Source: Botryosphaeria dothidea (Eukaryota; Ascomycota; Dothideomycetes; Botryosphaeriales; Botryosphaeriaceae). Taken from it: a stretch of 64,000 nucleotides of DNA. A model generated the notes under the pieces. That model worked only from the letters and a program-made list of their open reading frames with translations, did no database searches and was not told where the DNA came from. Location of the stretch: positions 1,736,001-1,800,000 of the forward strand of contig WWBZ02000062.1 in the NCBI GenBank assembly GCA_011503125.2, given 5' to 3'. The first letter of the stretch is position 1, and each line of letters begins with the position of its first letter. Both the position numbers and the translations under genes were made by a program. Positions 21,318-32,250 of the stretch are shown one piece after another.

Positions 21318-23104
21318 GCTGTAATAACGGGCATAACATCATGGACGCGAGAATGGCCGGGAAAAGCATATGGGAACGGTTCAGGTCCCGAGAAATAGTT
21401 CAAATGGGAGGCCAAATAGAACCCATAACTTGTTTGACCTGCTCAGCTTCGACTTCGTCGTCTCCACCGGCCAAGCATCACCAACATTTTCACAGCTCGG
21501 AACAACGGATCACCTTTCTTGAATCATTGACTACACACATCCGGTCAAGACCACCTGACTCGTTCCCGCAAAGTCAATGGCCTTTCCCTGTTCCGGCCGC
21601 TGAGGTTAAAAAATGCAGGGGCAAAAACTCGATGCGGCCTCCGCATTCCCGGCCTTCGTTCTCGACCACGCCAACCACGTGGCTGGAGACGCGGCTGGCA
21701 TGCAGGCTGCAAGCGTGTCTCGCAGGGGAGCACCAGGAACGTGGCGACGAAAAGCAGGGCAAACGTCGGGAATGGCGGGGCTCTTTCGACGATGTTTCAG
21801 ATCGGCCTCTGCACGACCAACCACCTTTCCTCAGACCCACATGAGTAGAAGAGTGAAGGAGTCCTATAATTTGAAGTCGTGATACATGGTAAGTGCTTGC
21901 CATGTTAGCGATGTGGGAAAGAAGGGATGGCGATGCGGCTTCATTGGAGGATGCGCCGCTCGAGTGCGACAGTGGTCGGTTTCGATGGAGTGGATTCATG
22001 ACCATGAATAGAAGGAGCAGCAATTGTATTGAGGAAAGGATGGCCTGCTAAGGGCCGCGGGGTCAGAAGCCTGTGAAACGAAGCTAAAGAGTCACGACCA
22101 TAATCCTCATTCATGCCAGCATCCGAGAGCGAGATCCGGCTGTTATATTCTATCGAGCGGGTGTTTCAGCGAACAGAGTTGAGATGCGGTCGATGAACCG
22201 TCAAATAGAATTTAAATATGGGATCATTCATTGAGCTATCTACAAACGAGAAGGATATCTTGTGTTCATACTACCTTGTGTGCCATTTCTGTGTCGTCAT
22301 TAAATCCACCTCTTTACCAGGGTTCTAACTCCATAACCAAAAGAAAAGGCGCCGACGCTCTGCCAGAGAGAGAGGACAGGATTACGGATTAACATTACAT
22401 GGTAAAAGGATATCGAAGGGTGAGGGGATTGACTTGAAAGTAAAAAAGCAAAGTTCTTGTTTTTTTTCATTCGCAAAAGATCCCGAAGGAACCTGTGATC
22501 GTCCGCGACAAAAGCTAATCTACAGAGAATGTTAATCGAATCCGTCGCATATTGAAGCCCGGCAACTCATGCATCAGCATGAAAGAATCGAAAAAGTTGA
22601 GGAAAAAAGAGTAGACTTGGAATGTCTGAAAGAATCGAAAGTGTTGGTGATGGTTTAAAGAGATTTTTGATGGGTGGTAAGGTCTTGGTTGGTTTTTGGG
22701 TAACTAAAGGTTGGGTGGTATATAAAGAGGTATACAATCTGTTCTGATGAAGAAAGATGGATGTTGATGGTGTTTGGGGTGTGCACGGTGCGGGTGATAA
22801 GAAAGGAAACAACCAATTGACTCCTAGCCAACCCATCGGTCTGTATGTGGAGGGATCTCAGAAAAAACGCCAACTCCCATGATGAAGTAGTCAGAGTCAT
22901 GAAAAAAAATTCTTCTTCATCCAACAATTGTTGTGCATGCCTCTCGTTGAGTGCTGCTGTTGCCCGCCAAAATCCAACGTGCTTGTCCTCGATGAGACAA
23001 GGGTATCATCCAAAATGCTCTTCTATCCAATCGTACACAACACCAGCAAAGCCACAATCATTCGCGTGGTCGCGTTCCAGTGATTATGGGTGAATATCGG
23101 GAGA
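21318..23104. other. Intergenic, no gene seen
   Basis: About 1.8 kb between convergent genes. The ORFs near 21.6 kb overlap in four frames, which reflects GC-rich composition, not coding. No repeat or RNA gene recognised. Confidence 0.5.
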
Positions 23105-24706
23105 TCAGTAGACAATACCGGCCTCGAGTCCGCCGACGATGCCGAGGGTCTCGTCGACGGTCCGCTCAAGAGCCTCGACTCTCTCCCTCAACTCTCTGTT
23201 CTCACGCCACACATCCATCTGGCCGTTGTTCTCGTTCAACTTGCCAGCGCCTGTCAGAATGATGGGCATGACGCTGCCGCGCTGCGAGTTCCGCTGATCG
23301 CGCTTCTTCTGCAGGGCGGTGTCGAAGGTGCTCTTGCGCTTGAACAAGGTGGGCTTGGAGGGCTCGACGGGGCTCGGGGCGGAGGTGGGCGCGGTGCTCG
23401 GGTTGCTGTCGAGCTCGGGGATGTCGGAGTCGCTGACCATGCTGGTAGGTCTGCTGCGGGAGAAGTCGTCGGTGACGGTCTCTCCCTCGGACTCGAAGCC
23501 TGAGTCGCGATCGCTCAGGACGCCGTTCGGTTCGGTGGTGATGGTGCTGGACGCGGTGCTCTTACGGTTACACTTGCAGCCTGGGCCCCTTACGGCACGG
23601 AGCGAGGCGATACGGGCCTCCTCTTCGTCGGCGCGCAACTGGCGCTCCCTCTCGAGGGCTTCACGCAGAGCGTTCATTTCCCTGTCGCGCTTCTCGGATT
23701 CGGCCTTGAGGTTGTCCAGCTGCATTTGCAGGTTCTGGGCATGCACCTCGGACTGCTTCTTCTCCTCGCGGAGACCATCTTCCTCTAGTCTCGTGTCCTT
23801 CATGCACAGCTGCATGGCCTTGTATGACGCCTGGAATTCCTTGAGAAGGGCAACGCTCGCTTTGTGCAGGTCGTGGAAGGAGTGCGGGTCGAGCGGATCG
23901 GGCTGACCGTTCGGGAAGAGGGCGCTCTCGATGTCCAAGACGGACAGGGGGTCCTGGGGCATGTTGGGGTCATTCTTCGGGGCATCGGACTTGCGAGTGA
24001 ACCACGAGAGGAAACTAGAGGAGGCTGGGGGCGGCTGTGTATTGGTGCTGGCGAAGCTCTGGGTGCTGGCACGTTTGAGGGATTTGGTGCGGCCAACCGA
24101 GCCGGCAGCGCGCTGGTTGCGGGAGTTGTCCATGGTATCGTCGTCGGAGTCGAGGTCAGAATCCGAGCCGATGTCCGACTCTGAGTCTTCGTCGCCGCGA
24201 GAGTCCCTGTTAAGGTTGAAAGGAGCAGAGGAGCCGTTGAACCAGTCTCCTATCGCAGAGACGCGGGGTCTTTGTTCGTCAGGGACAGAGGGTTGGTCGC
24301 GGCGGGAGGGGATGAAAGAGGCGAAGGACTTTGTTGGCGAGGGGAGTGAGGCGCGCGACTGGTTTTGGAAGGCGGACAACGACGTGGTAGCGCGATGAAC
24401 TAGCGGTCTGCAGTTGTCGAGAAACGCGGTGGAGAAGGCCTTCTGGTGAGTGCGGGCGGGGAAGTTTTGGTGGTAGTTGTCGTCCAGCGAGAAGGCGGCC
24501 GGGTCGTAGCTGGTGTCTTCTTCTCTGTTCAACAGGGCTTGCTGAGGCTTGTCCAGGGCGACATGGTAGAAGGAGGAGGCGTCGGAGTGGCTGTCCTGGC
24601 GGCGAGAAGGGGATCGCGGAGAGTGGTTTGGCGGGCCGTGCTCTTTAGCCCGCAGGGAGCAGACAGTGGCGTGCGAAGTTGCGGCAGTCGCCGGACTGGC
24701 CAACAT
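23105..24706 (-). CDS. Conserved fungal coiled-coil protein, function unknown
   Basis: 533 residues from the ATG at 24706 (MLASPATAATSHATVC). The frame is open for a further 90 codons upstream, but that part is Pro/Arg-rich, so I prefer the internal start followed by YHVALDKPQQALLNREEDTSYDP, which reads like a conserved block. Features in order: Ser-rich disordered region; a conserved-looking block with IGDWFNGSSAPF; an acidic run (SESDIGSDSDLDSDDD); a segment SSFLSWFTRK; a helical block (LHKASVALLKEFQASYKAMQLC); a long coiled coil (about residues 300-370, EALERERQLRADEEEARI); a CKCNRK motif; a Ser/Pro region; and a final helix (WRENRELRERVEALERTVDETLG). No catalytic motif. It probably acts as a scaffold or cytoskeleton-linked protein, which is inference. 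Confidence 0.8.
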   Translation of the reverse strand: MLASPATAATSHATVCSLRAKEHGPPNHSPRSPSRRQDSHSDASSFYHVALDKPQQALLNREEDTSYDPAAFSLDDNYHQNFPARTHQKAFSTAFLDNCRPLVHRATTSLSAFQNQSRASLPSPTKSFASFIPSRRDQPSVPDEQRPRVSAIGDWFNGSSAPFNLNRDSRGDEDSESDIGSDSDLDSDDDTMDNSRNQRAAGSVGRTKSLKRASTQSFASTNTQPPPASSSFLSWFTRKSDAPKNDPNMPQDPLSVLDIESALFPNGQPDPLDPHSFHDLHKASVALLKEFQASYKAMQLCMKDTRLEEDGLREEKKQSEVHAQNLQMQLDNLKAESEKRDREMNALREALERERQLRADEEEARIASLRAVRGPGCKCNRKSTASSTITTEPNGVLSDRDSGFESEGETVTDDFSRSRPTSMVSDSDIPELDSNPSTAPTSAPSPVEPSKPTLFKRKSTFDTALQKKRDQRNSQRGSVMPIILTGAGKLNENNGQMDVWRENRELRERVEALERTVDETLGIVGGLEAGIVY

Positions 24707-26076
24707 GATTTCAATAGGCTCGACCGGCAACCACGCGAGGCGGGTGCGAGTCTTGGGAATGCGGGGGCTCCTTCGTGGCCGCTCTGGGGCCGGCAGAGTG
24801 ATTGGAATGTGATCGGACCCTGAAATCAAGCTGCGGCGGGTCGGCGTTTGAGGTGGAAGGGCGCTCAGCCCTGTCGATAGAGGCGGCGGGCCGCGATAGC
24901 GGTGGGTAGGGCCGTCGGGGCTTTGGCTGGGGGTTAATGCGCCCACGCGACGATGTGCTGCACGACCGTGATGCACCAGATCTCAGTGGGTCAGGAGGGG
25001 GGGCGGCGGTGAGGAGGAGATTTATGATGGAGATCATCTTTCGGGGGCTGGCCGTCTTTCTATCTGGCTTGCAGGTGGCAGGGTGGCTGGAAACTCGAGA
25101 GCTTGCAGCAGCAGCACCGCAACAACAGGGCCAACCCCAGCCTGAAACGCGCGACACAAGAACGTCATCCAGCGCCACGACTGGCGCGCTGCCAGCTGCA
25201 TCCCTGCTCAAATACCCACACTCACGCAGGTACGCGTTCCTCACAGGCTGCCTCGACCGCTGAGCCACCGCGACACTCACTCACCAGCCCTCGCAGTGAC
25301 TTCGCGTCCATAATCGTCGTCAGCTTCAACCTGGGACGACGACTCCGCCCTCGCTATCAGGCATATTCAACATGCAAGAATAAACAGCCAGTGCTCGCGC
25401 AGGATCGTGCAGAAGCGTCGTCACTCGCCGCTGGGACCGATGGCACTCCAGCCATGCAACCAGCTTCCACCACGACAGCTCTTTGCTGCTGCGGACCTCG
25501 GAGCCGGCATGCAGCAGTCCTCACTTACGCAGCACCGCGCATGCATTAGTCCCTACCAGCGATATCGAATTTCTGCCGGTTGCTTGCTTCCTCTCGCTTT
25601 TGGCCTGCTGACAGCGCGGGGTTGCAGTGATGTTTTCTTTTCCTGGAGGCCTGGAGGCCTGTGATCGGCCGCCGTTTCGCGTCCTGCTGCCACTCCGGCC
25701 ATGATTTCCATGGTTATTTCCAGCCCATCTCCGTTTCTCCCAGCTGCAATCTCCTGTCAATCTATTCGCTCCAGTCGTGTCTCACGCTTAACCCTATCGC
25801 GCAGAATCATACACAGCCATGCTTACAAAGCCCCTTAGCCCCGCGTTATCGACATGCCTATCACCATCTGCCTGCCTATGACGCACTCGTCTCAGCTCAG
25901 CTTTGCCATCTCCTTACCTGTCCTCTACGTTTCTTGACTCCATCTACTCGTTCTCAATCTCTCATCCTGGAAATTCTTATTCTCTATCTTCTACAGGCCA
26001 ATTCGTTGCCTCCAGCCGCCTGCGGCCCCGAGTAACGTGACACTCCCACCCGCGGCAGCAAACGGAAGAGCCCAAA
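24707..26076. promoter_or_regulatory. Divergent promoter region of the coiled-coil and methyltransferase genes
   Basis: 1.37 kb between divergent starts. The part from 25.6 to 26.05 kb is C/T-rich on the plus strand, as is common for fungal core promoters and leaders. No coding sequence recognised. Confidence 0.45.
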
Positions 26077-27531
26077 ATGTGCGCGTCAGACGAAGCGCGT
26101 CAGCGCGTGATGGCGATCATGGAGGGCCGTCTGGCGTCGGAACCGCAAACCTCAGCCGCGAAGCGCATGTATGACGCGCGAGCCTCGACATACGACGACT
26201 CCTGGCACCCATCCTTCGCCCGCGACTTCGTCCAGCAGCTGCCGCTCTTTCCCGGCGCGCGCGTGCTGGATCTGGCGTGCGGGACCGGCCTCCTCACTTT
26301 CCTCGCCGCCGAGCGCGTCGGACCCGACGGCGCTGTTGTTGGCGTCGACATTAGCCCCGGCATGCTAGCGGTGGCGCGCCAAAAGCTGACGGCCGGCACG
26401 GCGCCCAACCGGGCAAATTCTACTTCCTCGGACTTGCTCATCGACACCGCAGCAGAAGAGGAAGAGGAGCCCGCAGATCCGGACCGCTGGAAGCATGTGC
26501 GCTTGTTCGAGCACAGCGCCACGGAGTTGGACTCGCTGGACGAGGTGGCCGAGCTGAAAGGAACCTTCGACTTCATCACCGTGGCCTCCGCGCTAGTGCT
26601 CCTGTCCGAGCCCGACGTGGCAATACGCGGCTGGCTCTCTTATCTCAAGCCCGGCGGTATCTTGGCCGTTGACGTCGCCCATCCGCAGAATCTGATCGCC
26701 GGCATTGTGCTCGAGCGTGTCGGCCGCCGGATGGGCGTCAACGTACCGTATCACCGCGGATGGGTCCTTGACGAGCACTCTCTACCGGACATGCTGGCCA
26801 CCACCGCGGGCATGCAAATTGTACAAAACAAATTCATGCAACAGGTCGGATACGGGGAACGTTACTTATCAACCGACAAGGCCGAGATAGAGCGCCAGTT
26901 CAGCTCCATGATCACCAGCGAGGCCGGGAAGGCATTCGGCCAAAACCGTGGGCCGAAGTGGGAGGAAGCACGCATCATCTTCTACGAGGAGTGGATGCTG
27001 GAGGCAGAAAGGTCGGGTGACCCTTCTCCAGGCGTGAAGGAGGTCGACGGCGTTTGGCTCACGCTGGCGCGAAAGCCGCCGGTCTCGGGATCCTGCCGCT
27101 GCGGGGAGGTGAGGTATACAGCGGGGAAGGTGCCGGAAATGTCGAGTATGTGTCACTGTCGGACCTGCCAGAAGCTAAGCGGTGGCCCTTACATGGCCTA
27201 CGCTGCTGTCGAGGCGGACGATGTAACGTGGCTAGAAGACTCGGAGCGGGTGTTGAGGTTGGTCAAGATTTCGAGGACCGCGGTGAGAGCATTTTGCGAG
27301 AGGTGTGGGACCCCTGTGTATATGCGGTATAGGGTGCAAGCGGATGGGGCGCTGGAAGAGAAGTACTGGTTCTGCCTGTCTACGGTTGATGAGGGGTTGC
27401 CGGATGATTTCAAAATCAACATGCGCATCTTCCTGGACGAAAAGGCAAAGTGGGAGGTCCTACCTGAGGATGGTGTAGAGAGGTGGAGAACAGAAAGGAG
27501 TGATGGGGAAGTTTGGGTAGAGGGCAAGTGA
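26077..27531 (+). CDS. Fusion protein: SAM-dependent methyltransferase + GFA/CENP-V zinc domain
   Basis: A single intron-less exon of 484 codons. Residues about 25-330 form a class I SAM methyltransferase: [13 protein letters not shown], motif [14 protein letters not shown], the acidic loop [23 protein letters not shown], and [11 protein letters not shown]. Residues about 335-470 form a GFA (glutathione-dependent formaldehyde-activating enzyme-like/CENP-V) domain: [33 protein letters not shown]. These supply the usual Cys zinc ligands (CxC, CxCxxC, CxxC). Each domain is common in fungi, but I know of no standard protein with both in this order. A Glu-rich insert (EEEEEPADP) lies between motif I and the next strand. 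The substrate is unknown. The long unbroken frame with all key residues argues for a real fusion. Confidence 0.88.
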   Translation: MCASDEARQRVMAIMEGRLASEPQTSAAKRMYDARASTYDDSWHPSFARDFVQQLPLFPGARVLDLACGTGLLTFLAAERVGPDGAVVGVDISPGMLAVARQKLTAGTAPNRANSTSSDLLIDTAAEEEEEPADPDRWKHVRLFEHSATELDSLDEVAELKGTFDFITVASALVLLSEPDVAIRGWLSYLKPGGILAVDVAHPQNLIAGIVLERVGRRMGVNVPYHRGWVLDEHSLPDMLATTAGMQIVQNKFMQQVGYGERYLSTDKAEIERQFSSMITSEAGKAFGQNRGPKWEEARIIFYEEWMLEAERSGDPSPGVKEVDGVWLTLARKPPVSGSCRCGEVRYTAGKVPEMSSMCHCRTCQKLSGGPYMAYAAVEADDVTWLEDSERVLRLVKISRTAVRAFCERCGTPVYMRYRVQADGALEEKYWFCLSTVDEGLPDDFKINMRIFLDEKAKWEVLPEDGVERWRTERSDGEVWVEGK

Positions 27532-27673
27532 CGTGAGTGACAACTACCAAGTTGTGAATATGCTCAAGACTGATACGACTGTCACGGTGTTTCACGTATC
27601 CGTGGAAAGGAGAGTTTGCTTCGATGCGTTGGTCAATGCTGTCACTCCTCATGTGCGATGATTGGGTGGGTGA

Positions 27674-27695
27674 GGGGGGGGGGGGGGGGGGGGGG
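27674..27695 (+). repeat. Poly-G tract (G22)
   Basis: Twenty-two consecutive G residues, 143 bp downstream of the methyltransferase-GFA stop codon. Length polymorphism and sequencing error are likely here. Confidence 0.95.
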
Positions 27696-28572
27696 CTTTT
27701 CGAAGACTCCAATTGCATCAAACGGCGAGGTTTGCGTCAGATGATGTGAACGAAGTGGTGAGTTCAGCTTGGCATTTTGACTTTCTCTATACCGCCATAG
27801 ACTGCAAGATGATCATTCTATCCCTGAGCCCGATGGAGCGAGATAGCCGTTCTAGTGCTGTGTCCAGTTGACGATTTTATTTGCCATCCAGGTTCAGCGA
27901 TTCCGGCATATGCCTTCTTCCAGCAGTCTGGGTACGAAATCAGTCAAGCGTATGCTTGTTCACGGACCACGGCAAGCTGGACCCGTCCCATGGCAACGCC
28001 CGTGCCATCCAATCATAGTCCGCGGAGACGTTTCAAGCTCAGGCTAGACCGCTCCGACCGAGTCTATGAATATTCTGGAATGCTTGGGCGACGTGGTTAA
28101 ATATATGCTTCCTTTCGGTGCGTCAGCAGCGTCACATCCGAGGCACTCTTTCTATACGCAAGCTATACGACCCGTCCTGGTCTGTCAAGAGTTTTTGCGA
28201 GGGCAGTGGCGTTGCGGAACTATCCAGGGAGGAAAATATAGCCATCACGGAGTTCGACGGGAATCTGATGTCAAAACTGAAGCTGACCATTGCAACACGA
28301 GGCGATAGCACGGGCGCTGCTAAATTGGTGTTAACAGCCTCAATGGCTGAAAAGGACCCTGCACGGTGGACAACGGTCTGTGAGCCCTTGAAGTGTCAAA
28401 GCGGCCAATAGCAGCCCCCTGTCCCTCCGGGTGGCGCTGCTTAGCCTTAACTTACCTACTCGTATAGCGTTGCACAATAGACTCCTTCACGCTGGCGTTA
28501 CAAACCACGTAGCTATGAATAGTCTTTCAGCCTCATCGCCAGACCTCGATCATTACTTTCTTCGAGAATAAG

Positions 28573-29217
28573 TCATCGCGCGGCATTCCAGTGGCCATCA
28601 TCTTCTGGACAACCACTTTGCCAGCACCCGCAGCTGTTCTCCAACACGCTGCCCAGACATACGACTATCCAAATTTGCCAACCACTTTGTTCAAACTTTA
28701 AAAATGGATGATCGACATGGAACCCTGCCACGCTGTGCCCAGGTTCGCGGCTCAGCGTGGCGGGTTCGTCGAAACCTACCATGACAATGGTTGCCAATGC
28801 CCGGCATATGCCTGAATCTATGCCGTTGATTGTGATCTGTAGTGCATTTCTGTGGCTGTGCTTCCCTACATGGGCTGTTCCGTACTGCAATAGGCTAAGA
28901 GTCCTCTGCTTAAAGTTTTCTGGAACGTCGAGAATGATGCCATTGCCCTGCAGCGACGTATCTGAGGCGGATAACTTGGCCGAGGCTCTCGAACAACGTG
29001 GTTCTTGCGGCACGCTAGCGGTTTGAGGCTGAAATGGCGATGCTTGGTGAGACCTCTCATAGGGAGATGACAGCAGGGGTGCGTGGACAGGGTCAGAGTC
29101 TGGATCTGGTGGAGATGGGACGTGTGAGAAGGTAGGTGCGGGTATAAGTACAACGCTCAGCTCCCAGGGAAGATTGAAGTGTTGCACTGTACACTTCTCT
29201 CTACACATTCCAGCCAT
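28573..29217 (-). CDS. Doubtful ORF, 214 codons
   Basis: An open frame starting MAGMCREKCTVQHFNLPW. It has no clear domain, signal peptide or repeat, and its composition is unremarkable. Its start lies only about 120 bp from the start of the secreted repeat protein gene on the other strand. It may be chance; a transcript would be needed to accept it. Confidence 0.2.
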   Translation of the reverse strand: MAGMCREKCTVQHFNLPWELSVVLIPAPTFSHVPSPPDPDSDPVHAPLLSSPYERSHQASPFQPQTASVPQEPRCSRASAKLSASDTSLQGNGIILDVPENFKQRTLSLLQYGTAHVGKHSHRNALQITINGIDSGICRALATIVMVGFDEPATLSREPGHSVAGFHVDHPFLKFEQSGWQIWIVVCLGSVLENSCGCWQSGCPEDDGHWNAAR

Positions 29218-29340
29218 TGTATTACCTGAACAAGACTAATTTCTTCTCCTTTGCAGGTTTTTTTCCTCCAACGAACTACTATCTATACCATCCCAGGTTT
29301 CCACTACCCCCTATCTCACGGTCGTAAGACAACAAACAAG

Positions 29341-29961
29341 ATGCGTCACCCAACAACAATCCTCCTCCCCCTCTTCCTCCTCTCCCTCTCAACCTCGGCC
29401 GCTCCCACCCAGACCGGCCCCCGCGACGCCATCTTAGTCGAACGTGACCCGGACGTCACAGCCCGTGATGCCGCACCAGCACCTGAAAACACCGACCCCC
29501 ACGGCGCCGCCATCCTCATCGAGCGCGGCCCCGACGTCACAGCTCGCGACGCCGCTCCAGCTCCGATGGAGACCGGCCCCCACGGCAACCACAAGCGCGA
29601 GCCAGAAATCACGGCTCGCGAAGCCGCCCCGGCACCACAGAACACCGGTCCCCACAAGCGCAACGCGGATCCCGTCATCACTGCCCGCGCACCCGAGCCT
29701 ACGGACGCCCAGGAGGACGGCGTGACGAAGCAGAAGCGCAAGCCAGCCATCACGAACAGGGCGGCGGTGCTGGAGAAGCTGAAGCCTTCGGACCCGAACG
29801 TCAAGCCCACCGGCAACACGAAGGGCCAGAATAAGAGGGAGCCCGCCATCACGAATCGGGCGGCTGCCCCGGAGCCCGAGAAAACGGGGCCGGGGAAGAG
29901 GGATGCGGGGATTACGGCGCGGGAGGCTGCTCCTGAGCCAGAGGTGACGAATTGGCCTTGA
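29341..29961 (+). CDS. Secreted repeat protein with Lys-Arg cleavage sites (KEP-like precursor)
   Basis: 206 residues in a single exon. Residues 1-21 (MRHPTTILLPLFLLSLSTSA) form a signal peptide. The rest is built from seven imperfect repeats with the core P-x-[VI]-T-[AN]-R-[DE]-A-A-P (near residues 37, 64, 88, 111, 135, 168, 189). Lys-Arg pairs stand at 85-86, 106-107, 132-133, 165-166 and 187-188, just before or between repeats, where Kex2 would cut. The first two repeats have Glu-Arg instead. This is the layout of Kex2-processed repeat proteins (KEPs), which include fungal pheromone and RiPP precursors. No Tyr-containing core and no UstY-like (DUF3328) gene is seen nearby, so a dikaritin-type RiPP is not supported. 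The product peptides' role is unknown. Confidence 0.8.
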   Translation: MRHPTTILLPLFLLSLSTSAAPTQTGPRDAILVERDPDVTARDAAPAPENTDPHGAAILIERGPDVTARDAAPAPMETGPHGNHKREPEITAREAAPAPQNTGPHKRNADPVITARAPEPTDAQEDGVTKQKRKPAITNRAAVLEKLKPSDPNVKPTGNTKGQNKREPAITNRAAAPEPEKTGPGKRDAGITAREAAPEPEVTNWP

Positions 29962-30573
29962 GCGATTAGTGGACGTGTCATGTGCATTGGAGAGTATCGA
30001 CAGTAGACATTGGCGTACTGGTTTGGTCGAAGAATTGCATTGGGTGATACCATGATCACAGTGTTTTGGGAGTACTGGGCATATGCGGCTGTGATGGTAC
30101 GCTACCTGTCAGGGATAACGGCATTATTTCCTTACATGTCGAATCAAATAATTCGACTACAAATCCAGACCGAGACAGTGTTTCCACTGTGAAGATAGCA
30201 TATTTCCTTCCTTCTACATTTGCGTTCTCTAGTAGTTCCGCTATATTGGGAATATTAAGTTTTGTCTTATATAAGCCTTTGTAGTGCGATAAGCATGCAT
30301 GTGGCATCTGATGTGGACTACGCTGCACGACCTTAGTCCTTCAATTAGTGGAACGTTACTAGGTGTGAATGCGAACGCATTTGAGAAACATGCATCCGCG
30401 ATGGCGCCTTAGACAGAGTAGTCGACGGCTCTAGCTATCATGTCGATCATGTTGCATTTCGTTTCTCGGTCTAGTCTGACGTGTCCCAAACAGGCACTTC
30501 CATATTTTTCATTCGTCTGCCTGAAGAATGCCATCTACGAGCTTCTTGTGTCCTGCTCAAGTCGAACCCCAAG
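29962..30573. other. Intergenic between the repeat protein and the pepsin-like gene
   Basis: 612 bp. A first exon with the signal peptide of the pepsin-like gene may lie here; I could not place it with confidence. Confidence 0.45.
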
Positions 30574-32250
30574 ATGGCAAACTCCGTTCCAATAGCCACT
30601 CCGTATGTCTTTCCCTCATCGCAGGCATTTCATGGAAACGATGGCTTGTGGTCCACGTTCATCGTCCGAATCAGATCCCCCGCTCAGGAATTCAATTTCC
30701 TACCGTCCACGAATGGGAGCGACCCAGTAGTTCCGCTCACTCAGGGCTGTGTGAAGAACCTTGGCAACGAATCAGAGGCATCATGCGGTGCCCTGCGCGG
30801 CGCGCTACCGCTCAACAACAGAGATAGCTATGGGTTCTCGACCAACAGCAGCACAACCTGGCAAAACATTGGACTCTTCGGATTTGATCTAGGAAGGCAG
30901 TTGGGACTAGATACGACTGCACAGTTCGGTTACGAGACCGTGGGTTTAGCTGCACAGAACAGTGGTGGACCAACCCTTGAAGGGCAAGTTGCTGCTGGAA
31001 TAGCAACAAATGAATATCTTCTTGGAATGTTTCCATTAGATATCAAGCCGACCAACTTCAGCACCTTCGACGATCCGCAACCCAGCTACCTGGCCAACTT
31101 GAAGAACAAAAGCATCATTCCAGGACTGGGCTTCGGGTACACTGCAGGCGCACACTACCGATACACTGGTATGACGGCAAGTCTTGTACTTGGTGGGTAC
31201 GATGCATCAAAGTACGACGGCAACACTAGCAAGGCGTTTCAATTTGGTCCGGACGACAGCCACAGCTTTACCCTGGGAGTGCAGAACATAAATGCCGAGA
31301 ATACCCTGCTCGGCACGGTCTCTCCGCTTACAGATGGCATAATCGCAAGCATCGACAGCCCCTTACCCTACCTTTGGCTCCCCAGGGAAGTTTGCGACAG
31401 ATTCGAAACTGCTTTTGGCTTGAGATACGACAATGATTTATCTCTCTACCCGGTCAATGACACGGTACATGCACAAGTCAAGCAGCTCAATCCTACGGTC
31501 TCTTTTACACTGGGTGAAGGTACAAGAAGTGGAACTGGCACGGAAAACTCGATGGTCATCAAATTGCCGTATGCTGCCTTCGACCTGCAAGTCAGCCGGC
31601 CGCTTATGAAAAACCAAACGAAATACTTCCCACTGAAGAGGACTACAAACAGCACGCAGTACACGCTCGGACGTACATTCTTGCAAGAAACGTGAGTATT
31701 ATTGTCTCCAGCATTGTTCCACTCCATGGAAGCAACCCAGGAAAGTGAACTGACCAGACATTTTAGATATCTCGGTGTTGATTTCGAGCAGCACATCTTC
31801 AATGTGAGCCAGGCACGATTAGATAACCCAATGCCTGCGCAACAAATTGTGCCTGTGTTGCCCTCATCAAACGGGACAGAAATTCCAGCATCCAGCGCTT
31901 CCCATCTCTCGGGAGCCGCAAAGACAGGCATTGCTGTAGGAGTAGCTGGAGCTGTTGTCCTTGCGTTACTCCTGTGCTTTCTGTGGTACAAACGGAAATG
32001 TTGCGCTATGGCTGGCCACAAAGAGGAACAAAACTCTAACGAAGGTTCAATTGCCGATGCAAAAGAAGCAGGTTCTACCGGTGTTTTTGAGGTTCATGAA
32101 AATTGGCGACTGAATGAAGTGGATTCAGAAGGCTGCCAAATGTACGAGCTGCCGAGCTCTCGAAATCTTTTCGAGTTGCAGCCAGTTCGCAGATGTCACG
32201 AGATGATGGTAGACCGGGTGGTCCATGAGACGCCGGCAGAGCGGAACTGA
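30574..32250 (+). CDS. Membrane-anchored pepsin-like (A1 family) protein, probably inactive
   Basis: Two exons, 30574-31691 and 31767-32250, with a 75-bp intron (GTGAGT...TTTTAG), give about 533 residues from ATG 30574. An upstream exon with a signal peptide is probably missing, because mature sequence (FHGNDGLWSTF) starts almost at once. The A1 fold is visible: the first catalytic site should be near FLPSTNGSD, where the usual D-T/S-G reads S-T-N-G; the second site region is ASIDSPLPYLWLP, where D-S/T-G reads D-S-P. So at least the first catalytic Asp is absent. A single TM helix (about AVGVAGAVVLALLLCFLWY) follows, flanked by basic KRK, then a cytoplasmic tail of about 80 residues with an ELPS motif. 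Many N-glycosylation sites. Similar TM pepsin-like proteins occur across Pezizomycotina; a sensor or adhesin role is only inference. Confidence 0.8.

Larger units (their letters stand above)
27532..29340. other. Intergenic, with a poly-G tract
   Basis: 1.8 kb. Contains G22 (27674-27695). An ORF on the minus strand at 28573-29217 (214 codons) is open but shows no recognisable domain; see its own entry. Confidence 0.5.

Noticed and set aside
29341..29961. Dikaritin (ustiloxin-like) RiPP cluster
   Set aside because: No Tyr in the repeat core and no DUF3328 or tyrosinase gene in the window.
29346..30059. 237-codon minus-strand ORF with repeats over the KEP-like gene
   Set aside because: Its repeats mirror those of the plus-strand gene; the plus frame has a signal peptide and KR sites.
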